Positions 20,111 to 30,504 of a stretch of 37,988 bases of DNA are shown here, piece after piece. The DNA is taken from assembly GCA_032718475.1 (NCBI GenBank), contig JAUCBJ010002691.1:1-37988 (forward strand). The letters are read 5' to 3'. A program made the translations under genes and the position numbers. Numbering within the stretch: the first letter of the stretch is position 1; the number at the start of each line of letters is the position of its first letter. This DNA is from Nemertoderma westbladi (Eukaryota; Xenacoelomorpha; Nemertodermatida; Nemertodermatidae). The notes under the pieces were generated by a model. The model did no database searches and was not told the origin of the DNA. It saw only the letters and a program-made list of their open reading frames with translations.

Positions 20111-20337
20111 CAGTTGTAATTACACTGCAATGTTAAATTAACCTAGATTTCGTCTCCGAGTGGGAGCTATGCAGCCATTCCTGATCCCAGTAACACCTCC
20201 CAATAAAGCTTATTTGAAAATATAATCAATCATAAGAAATCTTTATGGTCCTTATGTAAGAAAAAATTATAAAATATGATAGTTTATCAAATAAACATAA
20301 ATGTTATAATAAACTTATAACTGTTATATATCACAGA

Positions 20338-23300
20338 ACTCCACAGATCCTGCTGTGCCTCCCACTCAGTCTTCAACACCCTCCACAGCTACTCCTGTAC
20401 TTCCCACTCCTTTTTTCCCACCCTCCACAGATCCTCCTGTACTTCCCAATACGTCTCCCACACCCTCCACAGATACTCCTGTACTTTCCACTCCGTCTCC
20501 CACACCCTCCACAGATCCTCCTGTACTTCCCAATCCGTCGTCCACACCCTCCACAGATCATCCTGTACTTCCCAATCCGTCATCCACACCCTCCACAGAT
20601 CCTCCTGTACTTCCCAATCCGTCTCCCACACCCCCACAGATCCTCCTGTACTTCCCACTCCGTCTCCCACACCCTCCACAGATCCCCCCATACTTCCCAC
20701 TACGTCTCCCACACCCTCCACAGATCCTCCTGTGCTTCCCAATCCGTCGTCCACACCCTCAACAGATCCTCCTGTACTTCCCAATCCGTCTCCCACACCC
20801 TTCACAGATCCTCCTGAAACTTTCCACTCCGTCTCCCACACCCTCCACAGATCCTCCTGTGCTTCCCAATCCGTCGTCCACACCCTCAACAGATCCTCCT
20901 GTACTTCCCAATCCGTCTCCCACACCCTTCACAGATCCTCCTGAAACTTTCCACTACGTCTCCCACACCCTCCACAGATCCTCCTGTGCTTCCCAATCCG
21001 TCGTCCACACCCTCAACAGATCCTCCTGTACTTCCCAATCCGTCTCCCACACCCTTCACAGATCCTCCTGTACTTCCCAATCCGTCTCCCACACCCTCCA
21101 CAGATCCTCCTGTACTTCCCATTCCGTCTCCCACACCCTCCACAGATCCTCCTGTACTTCCCAATCCGTCGTCCACACCCTCCACAGATCCTCCTGTACT
21201 TCCCAATCCGTCTCCCACACCCTCCACAGATCCTCCTGTACTTCCCATTCCGTCTCCCACACCCTCCACAGATCCTCCTGTACTTCCCAATCCGTCTCCC
21301 ACACCCTCCACAGATCCTCCTGTACTTCCCACTCCATCTCCCACACCCTTCACAGATCCCCCCATACTTCCCACTCCGTCTCCCACACCCTCCACAGATC
21401 CCCCCATACTTCCCACTCCGTCTCCCACACCCTCCACAGATCCTCCTGTACTTTCCACTCCGCCTCCCACACCCACCACAGATCCTCCTGTACTTCCCAC
21501 TCCGTCTCCCACACCCTCCACAGATCCCCCCATACTTCCCACTCCGTCTCCCACACCCTCCACAGATCCTCCTGTAGTACTTCCCAATCCGTCGTCCACA
21601 CCCTCCACAGATCCTCCTGTACTTCCCACTCCGTCTCCCACACCCTCCACAGATCCTCCTGTACTTTCTACTCCGTCTCCCACACCCTCCACAGATCCTC
21701 CTGTACTTCCCAATCCGTCGTCCCACACCCTCCACAGATCCTCCTGTACTTCCCACTCCGTCTCCCACACCCTCCACAGATCCCCCTGTACTTCCCACTC
21801 CGTCTCCCACACCCTCCACAGATCCCCCCATACTTCCCACTCCGTCTCCCACACCCTCCACAGATCCTCCTGTACTTTCCACTCCGCCTCCCACACCCAC
21901 CACAGATCCTCCTGTACTTCCCACTCCGTCTCCCACACCCTCCACAGATCCCCCCATACTTCCCACTCCGTCTCCCACACCCTCCACAGATCCTCCTGTA
22001 GTACTTCCCAATCCGTCGTCCACACCCTCCACAGATCCTCCTGTACTTCCCACTCCGTCTCCCACACCCTCCACAGATCCTCCTGTACTTTCTACTCCGT
22101 CTCCCACACCCTCCACAGATCCTCCTGTACTTCCCAATCCGTCGTCCCACACCCTCCACAGATCCTCCTGTACTTCCCACTCCGTCTCCCACACCCTCCA
22201 CAGATCCTCCTGCACTTTCTACTCCGTCTCCCACACCCTCCACAGATCCTCCTGTACTTCCCAATCCGTCGTCCACACCCTCCACAGATCCTCCTGTACT
22301 TCCCAATCCGCCTCCCACACCCTCCACAGATCCTCCTGTACTTCCCACTCCGTCTCCCACACCCTCCACAGATCCTCCTGTACTTCCCAATCCGTCGTCC
22401 ACACCCTCCACAGATCCTCCTGTACTTCCCAATACGTCTCCCACACCCTCCACAGATACTCCTGTACTTTCCACTCCGTCTCCCACACCCCCACAGATCC
22501 TCCTGTACTTCCCACTCCGTCTCCCACACCCTCCACAGATCCCCCCATTCTTCCCACTACGTCTCCCACACCCTCCACAGATCCTCCTGTGCTTCCCAAT
22601 CCGTCGTCCACACCCTCCACAGATCCTCCTGTACTTCCCAATACGTCTCCCACACCCTCCACAGATACTCCTGTACTTTCCACTCCGTCTCCCACACCCT
22701 CCACAGATCCTCCTGTACTTCCCACTCCGTCTCCCACACCCTCCACAGATCCTCCTGTACTTCCCAATCCGTCGTCCACACCCTCAACAGATCCTCCTGT
22801 ACTTCCCACTCCGGCTCCCACACCCTCCACAGATACTCCTGTCCTTCCCATTCCGTCGTCCACACCCTCCACAGATCCTCCTGTACTTCCCAATCCGTCG
22901 TCCACACCCTCAACAGATCCTCCTGTACTTCCCAATCCGTCGTCCACACCCTCCACAGATCCTCCTGTACTTCCCACTCCGGCTCCCACACCCTCCACAG
23001 ATCCTCCTGTACTTTCTACTCCGTCTCCCACACCCTCCACAGATCCTCCTGTACTTCCCACTCCGGCTCCCACACCCTCAACAGATCCTCCTGTACTTCC
23101 CAATCCGTCTCCCACACCCTCCACAGATCCTCCTGTACTTCCCACTCCGGCTCCCACACCCTCAACAGATCCTCCTGTACTTCCCAATCCGTCGTCCACA
23201 CCCTCCACAGATCCTCCTGTACTTCCCACTCCGGCTCCCACACCCTCAACAGATCCTCCTGTACTTCCCAATCCGTCTCCCACACCCTCCACAGATCCTC

Positions 23301-25310
23301 CTGTACTTCCCACTCCGGCTCCCACACCCTCCACAGATCCTCCTGTCCTTCCCATTCCGTCGTCCACACCCTCCACAGATCCTCCTGTACTTCCCAATCC
23401 GTCGTCCACACCCTCCACAGATCCTCCTGTACTTCCCACTCCGGCTCCCACACCCTCCACAGATCCTCCTGTACTTTCTACTCCGTCTCCCACACCCTCC
23501 ACAGATCCCCACGTACTTCCCAATCCGTCTTCTACACCATCCCCCCCCCCCCCCCCCCACCCACAGATCATCCAGTAATTCCCAATCCGTCTTCCCCACC
23601 TTCCACATATCCTCCTGTACTTCCCACTCCGTCCTCCACACCCTCCACAGATCCTCCTGTACTTCCCAATCCGTCTCCCACACCCTCCACAGATCCCCAC
23701 GTACTTCCCAATCCGTCTTCTACACCATCCCCCCCCCCCCCCCCCACCCACAGATCATCCAGTAATTCCCAATCCGTCTTCCCCACCTTCCACATATCCT
23801 CCTGTACTTCCCACTCCGTCCTCCCACACCCTCCACAGATCCTCCTGTACTTCCCAATCCGTCTCCCACACCCTCCACAGATCCTCCTGTACTTCCCACT
23901 CCATCTCCCACACCCTCCACAGATCCCCCCATACTTCCCACTCCGTCTCCCACACCCTCCACAGATCCCCCCATACTTCCCACTCCGTCTCCCACACCCT
24001 CCACAGATCCTCCTGTACTTTCCACTCCGCCTCCCACACCCACCACAGATCCTCCTGTACTTCCCACTCCGTCTCCCACACCCTCCACAGATCCCCCCAT
24101 ACTTCCCACTCCGTCTCCCACACCCTCCACAGATCCTCCTGTAGTACTTCCCAATCCGTCGTCCACACCCTCCACAGATCCTCCTGTACTTCCCACTCCG
24201 TCTCCCACACCCTCCACAGATCCTCCTGTACTTTCTACTCCGTCTCCCACACCCTCCACAGATCCTCCTGTACTTCCCAATCCGTCGTCCACACCCTCCA
24301 CAGATCCTCCTGTACTTCCCACTCCGTCTCCCACACCCTCCACAGATCCTCCTGCACTTTCTACTCCGTCTCCCACACCCTCCACAGATCCTCCTGTACT
24401 TCCCAATCCGTCGTCCACACCCTCCACAGATCCTCCTGTACTTCCCACTCCGGCTCCCACACCCTCCACAGATCCTCCTGTACTTTCTACTCCGTCTCCC
24501 ACACCCTCCACAGATCCCCACGTACTTCCCAATCCGTCTTCTACACCATCCCCCCCCCCCCCACCCACAGATCATCCAGTAATTCCCAATCCGTCTTCCC
24601 CACCTTCCACATATCCTCCTGTACTTCCCACTCCGTCCTCCACACCCTCCACAGATCCTCCTGTACTTCCCAATCCGTCTTCCCCACCCTCCACAGATCC
24701 CCCCATACTTCCCACTCCGTCTCCCACACCCTCAACAGATCCTCCTGTACTTCCCACTCCGTCTCCCACACCCTCCACAGATCATCCTGTACTTCCCACT
24801 CCGTCTCCCACACCCTCCACAGATCCTCCTGTACTTCCCACTCCGCCTCCCACACCCTCCACAGATCCCCCTGTACTTCCCACTCCGTCTCCCACACCCT
24901 CCACAGATCCTCCTGTACTTCCCACTCCGTCTCCCACACCCTCCACAGATCCCCCCATACTTCCCACTCCGTCTCCCACACCCTCAACAGATCCTCCTGT
25001 ACTTCCCACTCCGTCTCCCACACCCTCCACAGATCATCCTGTACTTCCCACTCCGTCTCCCACACCCTCCACAGATCCTCCTGTACTTCCCACTCCGCCT
25101 CCCACACCCTCCACAGATCCCCCTGTACTTCCCACTCCGTCTCCCACACCCTCCACAGATCCTCCTGTACTTCCCACTCCGTCTCCCACTCCCTCAACAG
25201 ATCCTCCTGTACTTCCCACTCCGTCTCCCACACCCTCCACAGATCATCCTGTATTTCCCACTCCGTCTCCCACACCCTCCACAGATCCTCACATACTTCC
25301 CGCCTCCACT
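20338..25310 (+). repeat. 42-bp pyrimidine-rich minisatellite resembling tandem 3' splice sites
   Basis: About 5 kb of units of 42 bp, roughly 118 by length. Each is built from CCACAGATCCTCCTGTACTT, CCCACTCCGTCT or CCCAATCCGTCG, and CCCACACCCT. On the plus strand each unit is a long pyrimidine tract ending CCACAG|AT, so it looks like a 3' splice acceptor of the PASK intron it occupies. Variants include a 45-bp unit (GTAGTACTTCCC) and 41/43-bp units that shift frame. Three insertions of a poly-C block (18, 17 and 13 C at 23541, 23729 and 24550) sit in a repeated higher-order block. Larger blocks recur, such as 21330-21600, 21800-22020 and 23890-24160. Because 42 is a multiple of three and the unit lacks stops in most frames, very long open frames (up to 1052 codons, [14 protein letters not shown] type) exist on both strands. 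I regard them as a by-product. Confidence 0.95.
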
Positions 25311-25737
25311 CGCTTCTCCTCGTACCCCTAACTACTCATTTCGCTCCTCCCACCTTGCATCTCTACCTTTTCCCCTCGCAACTCCAACTGCCATGCTCGA
25401 TGCAGCAAATGCTGATAAATGTAAAAGCAACTAAAGTCTATTCCACAGTCAATTATTGCCACAAATAATTACTCACGCAAAAGACCGAACTTAGCTATCT
25501 GCCGATATTTGAATCCTCAAATCAAGTTTGTATTTCTGCATTTTTTAGTACTAAGACATCTGTAAAATCTTTCAAAGTCGGAGTGGCGGTATGATTCTTT
25601 GTGCATCTGTTGGACCATAAAATTATCTTCAAAAATATATATAACTTTACTAGGTTCCAAAAAAAATTTCATTCTAAAATTAAGTCAAATCGTGTGGGAA
25701 ACGTTTTTGGCCATTTTTTGTAAGTTTGGTTGTGCAG

Positions 25738-25945
25738 TCACTTCAATACCGTAGCATTACCTTGAATTCGCTTCTCTGGCTCAAGAGGTCTAGGGTTCGA
25801 ACCCCGCATAGGGGACGGAAAGTTATCATTTCGTAAGAATTCTTTGTAGGGCTCCAGGGCTCATCTCTGCCACATCCTTTAAAAATGGCCTCATTTAGTT
25901 AGTATCAGTTTCCTCTGGAGGAAGTCAACAATAAATAACAGTAGG
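25738..25945 (+). repeat. tRNA-derived SINE-like element
   Basis: A perfect B box, GGTTCGAACCC, lies at about 25793-25803, preceded by CTGGCTCAAGAGGTCTAG as in a tRNA 3' half. The upstream CCGTAGCATTACCTTGAATT resembles the head of the tRNA-like element on the minus strand at 1588-1689. The following bases, up to a run containing AACAATAAATAACAG at about 25930-25945, may be the SINE body and tail. The element limits are approximate. Confidence 0.5.
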
Positions 25946-26187
25946 AGTGCTTATTTTCTAAAAGGTAACTTAAATTTCGGCTAATAATTGAAGACGCCTG
26001 CAGTTTTCGGTGGCTTAAAAGAGTTTTGTTTGTATATGATAAGCATTGAAATTATAATTAAATGTATTTTAGTTAGTTCTTATAATGATTTTCAAGCAAA
26101 AAATTTAAATTTGCATTTCCCGCCTATTTTATTTAAATTTTTATGATTTTTCATGACAAATTTAAATAAAAATAATTGCTACTCAAA

Positions 26188-26402
26188 CGTCATTTTTTAA
26201 TAATTTTATCTGAAATTTTCAGGGAATGGTCTTCACATATTGACAAATAAAAGTTGTAGACAGTATTTTGAAATTTTTATCAGAAGTGTTACAACTTAAG
26301 CTCAAAATTTCAAAATACTGTCGAGAGATTTTATTGATCTTTGGATTTTATGTCAAGACAATATTCACTAAAACTTTCAATCGAATTGATTAAAAAATGA
26401 CG
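26188..26402. mobile_element. Short foldback element (215 bp)
   Basis: Outer ends CGTCATTTTTTAAT (26188 on) and ATTAAAAAATGACG (to 26402) are reverse complements. Inner arms contain GACAGTATTTTGAAATTTT and its complement AAAATTTCAAAATACTGTC. The whole is an imperfect palindrome with a loop of about 30 bp. It is likely a foldback MITE; no clear target duplication was seen. Confidence 0.7.
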
Positions 26403-28309
26403 GAAGGGGGAAGGGGGGGGGGGGTGGCTAGCATTTTGAGTGGCACAAAAACGAGAAATGAAAATTCCTAGAAAAATGCATTTAATGTTTAAACCTTCCC
26501 TCGCAAAATTGTATGTCTCTATCTGATTACCAATAATGATTAAAATGTTCTAATTTATGACAGTTTTAGTTACTAAGAAGCACATAGCTGGAATTTTCGC
26601 TTCGGGGGTTTTCTTGGTCGGTAATTTCATATCTGATATTTCAGTTTTCATGGCCAAAATCTAAACTAAATAAAGGAATTGCAGTTGAGCTGTTAATTTC
26701 TCATTTTTTCCACTTCTAAACAACTTATTGAAAAATCTAGACTGGCTGTCTGTTTGCTTCGTTCTTTTACCACAATAGCACCACTCAATTCATTTCATTG
26801 AACTATGTGTTCCAATGGAAATCCAAGTGCAAATTGTTTATATGCAACTTTAATGCTTTAATGTATTTTTAACATGATTGACAAAGTTTTCCTTTGGTGT
26901 CAGTATCATCTGGCAATAATGGCCAGATGTAGATTTTCGTAATAATATGTTTTAATAAAATCTCTAATATCAAACGTATGTTAGCAGTATCATTATCAGG
27001 ATTGCTAACACACTCGGCTATTTTTAGTAATAGTTTACTCAAAAGTATGGGTATCTGTTTGTTTACTACATATGTTGCCACCAATTTCACCATGCAATAT
27101 TTTTCACTTATAAACCCAGGTTTTGTTACCTTTTTCTTTGAAGCGACTTTTTCACCATCAACAAACCTAAATTTAGTGTTGCTATATTGCTATATAACCT
27201 TACTGCTAGCAAACTCACCTCAGATAAATTGACAACCATCCTTCTCCACATAGTGTTGAAGTACAACCATAGTATCCAATATACCATGATTAAATGTTTC
27301 TAGAATAAATGTCTTCTTCCATTTTATGAAACAGTGTTTATATACATTCACATCATTACTGATACCCTCATCGTGATAGTTATCAATCTTCATCATTATT
27401 CATTGAATTAATTGCGGTGTCAAAAGACGCGCAACACTTTCAATTGATATAAGCCACGTGTGAAATGAATGAGATTAAATGTGTATTTAAATCGATCGAA
27501 ATTCTCTATCCATAGAAACCAATATAAGTAATTATCAGAGCACTTTGTAGTGCTGTCAAATCACAACCGATTTTCAAAATTGGCCTCCCGCGCTTACTTA
27601 AACCTGACATTTCGACCGTTTCCCCGTGTTTTTACAAAAAACACGCCCCGCCACTCGATTCACAGCACCTTGTTACCCCTTATTTAATTCTTTCTAGCCC
27701 AACAATTTTTTCGCGCACCATATTGAAAAACCCAAACTAAAATCATATGCTGTTAATATCATTATCACCCAATAATGAATTTAAACCGCTGACTATTTCT
27801 ACTGTAGTACGTTTGAGAGTATCTCAATGGCATTATTTCCCGTGATGCTAAATCTATTGACCTCAAGTGTCAGATGTTCATATATCAATTTTATTGTTTC
27901 CCGCTGATATGGAATAGCTTGCCTATAATATGTACAGTTTAGCACCAGAATAATAATTATATGTTTTTTAACCTTGGTTTACTTTTTTGGTTAAAATAAT
28001 GTGCTACTGTAACCGGCTCCTTTTCCTTGGTTGATAATTTAACATTGAGGCGAGATAATTCACTGAGATGGTATTTTCCTCAAGTTCATGTTCTCAAGCT
28101 CATTGCCTCTATTTTTCAGTACTCTGATATTATTTATATTTAAGTTATTTTGGAAAACATAACATTAAACACAATATGAGGTTACATTACTCCGGCTATG
28201 CATATCGCATAAATCAGCATAATATGTCAATGCCATGCCCCCATGCTGCCATGTAATCTATGTCAAGAGCGTTACAAATTATGAGTCATTAATTCTTCAA
28301 AGTGTACTA

Positions 28310-30300
28310 AGCCCGTGGTAGTACGACGACCTACTTACACTTGGCTGACGCAGTCTGGCTGTGTGCATCTCGTGCATTACGGGTACCGGTAGCTAAATTA
28401 CAGAATAATTCTGGTACCAGGGTACCCTGTCTGCTTGTACAGTCGTACACTGGCAGACTGCTGGACTGTGGACTGGTACGTCTGTTGTACGGTAGGCTAG
28501 GCAGTACAACAGTAGGCCTGATTCATATAGCGGGGACGTAGACTGGTAGACTGGTAGAGGTAGAGGCTGATAGCATAGCAGTAGGCTAGTACCAGAGTAC
28601 CGCTGTACCGGTACTGTACTGAAGTCTGGTAGTAGGCAGTAGGACAGTAGGAGGCTGACCCCTGGACCCTGCAGCCCTGACATGACAGCAGGACAGCTAC
28701 TGAGCTATGCCTATGCAGCTATGGCTCCCATCACCCATGGCTGTCAGCTGTAGGCCTATGGGTTTGGTTTTTGGGTTACGGTACCGGTATAGGCCTGCGC
28801 GCTGCGCTGCCCTAAACTGCTAAACCATAAGTTCGGTAGGCCTAGTCCTGTAGTCTAGCAGTGTTGTTGTTGTTTTAAACTTCCAATGTCTGATTGTATT
28901 ACGGTAGTTTAATGATTTGGGATTACCGTACAGGGCAGTACTGCCAGACTGCAGTAGTAATGCTGTAATGCAGTCAGGAACACTGGTCACAATATATCCA
29001 ATTTACAGCCAGAATGTGTCCACGGAAAACGCTCTCAGAGTGAAATTTCTCCATAGAAAACAATGCTAAATTTCATTTAAAAACCGGCAGTGAAATTTTA
29101 ACATTGGCATTCTAAAAATTATGCCATTAGAACCGCCATAAAATTCTGTATAAATTAATTTGAGAATTAGAATCTCATCGTTGGGATAACTATCATAATA
29201 TTATAAAAATAAAAATGTGCCCAGCTTCTGCTTTGAGTACTAGTGGAGTTACGGCCAAAATATGTCCGGAAATATAATCGCAGCCTGTGAAGGACAAATA
29301 GTGGCTGTACGGACACTTTCTGGCTGTAAATATGTGGACAATTTTTGGCTGAGCTTCAGCCAGAAAGTGACCAGTGTTCCTAACTGTAATGTACCTGTAG
29401 TGCAGTAGTTCTGTAGTTTGCAGGTTTGGTAGTAGGCATACAGTAGTACATTCTGCCAGTTTCTATCTTTCAGTCTTTTGTACAGCCAGATGCATGGATG
29501 CTGGGTGGAATTTGCCGTTATTGAGTGCAAATCCCCGTTCAGTATCAGTCGTACTGTCGTATACCGGTCAGCCGGTAGGCCTAGTTTGTTGTTTACCATT
29601 AGAATATTGCTGTATTTCTGTATTTAATTTGAAATGGCAGAATGCTGGAATGGGCATTCTTATTAAAATTTGGTTGGGCACGGTAATATTTAGTACATAG
29701 TAGAGCAAGTGCTTAGTGTTGATTGAATCTTTCATGTCATCTCCAAATCAAAATTTTGGTAGGCCTATCTATCGAAGTTTGAGCCCATTTGATGACATCA
29801 TCTGATGTTCGAACTGAGTTGAAATTCGGAAAAATGCTTTTTTTGACCACCCTAGGAGGGCTACAGACAGACAGACATTACAGCATTAAGAAGGCGATAG
29901 GCTAGGCATATGCCTACTGCTACTGGCCTCTGTCCTTTGCTCGTTAGGTCCTGGGCCATTCTGCTAAGTTAGTAGAGCATTTACACCTGGACGCCGAACA
30001 CGTTCAGGCGTTCGGCGCACAATTTTTTCCAGAAGTTTGAGCTGTCCGAGTCTTTTCTCAGAGAGACCTGTTTTTGAGCAAAAAAATTATATCCACGGAT
30101 ACGGATTTGTGACATTACCGGTACGTTATTATTGATCAGTTACGTTTTAACCTGTGACCCTTTAGGAGTACCAGTAGGTCTGTAAGTAAGTAGGAAAGAT
30201 CAACGGACAGATGGAAAAGGCTATAGAAAGTACAATTGTACGTACGTACATTTAAGCATGGTCAATGTTTAGTTTCTACCGGTAACTGTGGTGTAAGTGG
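28310..30300. other. Composition-biased island rich in GTAC, TAGGCC and CAGTAG words
   Basis: Base composition changes sharply here. GTAC, GTACCGGTA, TAGGCCTA, CTGGTAG and CAGTAG words recur densely, especially 28320-28860 and parts of 29380-30300. There is no fixed period, so it is not a tandem repeat. It precedes the eRF3 gene and could include its promoter, but no TATA or other defined signal is convincing apart from TTATAAG near 30451. No coding exon was recognised. Confidence 0.5.
28971..29386. mobile_element. MITE with 20-bp terminal inverted repeats and 5-bp target duplication
   Basis: Ends CAGTCAGGAACACTGGTCAC (28971-28990) and GTGACCAGTGTTCCTAACTG (29367-29386) match as inverted repeats at 19 of 20 positions. 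They are flanked by TAATG on both sides (28966-28970 and 29387-29391). Sub-terminal ACAGCCAGAA / TTCTGGCTGT words also pair. The 416-bp interior has no coding capacity. It is a non-autonomous DNA transposon; the superfamily is uncertain. Confidence 0.75.
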
Positions 30301-30504
30301 TAAGCCTTACAGTACGGTAATTTCCAATTTAATCCAATGTTTAATTCTGTAATTAGAATCTCGAACTTCTGAAAACATCGTCGCATAGAACAGAAACATA
30401 AGTTACTAGAGGCCTATTTAAAAACACAAATTATTGATACGGAAGGATTACGCTTATAAGATTAATAAACGTTCAGTTCTGCAGTTGGATTTATTGTAAA
30501 CTCT

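Larger units (their letters stand above)
25311..28309. other. Non-coding part of PASK intron F-G
   Basis: This AT-rich sequence has a tRNA-derived SINE-like piece (25738-25945), a palindromic element (26188-26402) and a G tract of 12 at 26413-26424. Short open frames around 26869-27232 on both strands overlap each other and show no recognisable domain. The rest shows nothing I can name. Confidence 0.6.

Noticed and set aside
20886-25275. Several minus-strand open frames of 145-510 codons ([28 protein letters not shown] and [12 protein letters not shown] types)
   Set aside because: They are the three reverse frames of the same 42-bp unit. They have no start region, no non-repeat domain and end at indels. 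Their length follows from a 14-codon period without stops.
26869-27232. Two overlapping opposite-strand frames of 74 and 84 codons
   Set aside because: AT-rich, mutually overlapping, no splice context and no domain.
28341-28683. Frames of 66 and 96 codons in the GTAC/TAGGCC island
   Set aside because: They are open only because of the biased word composition; both strands are open over the same bases.
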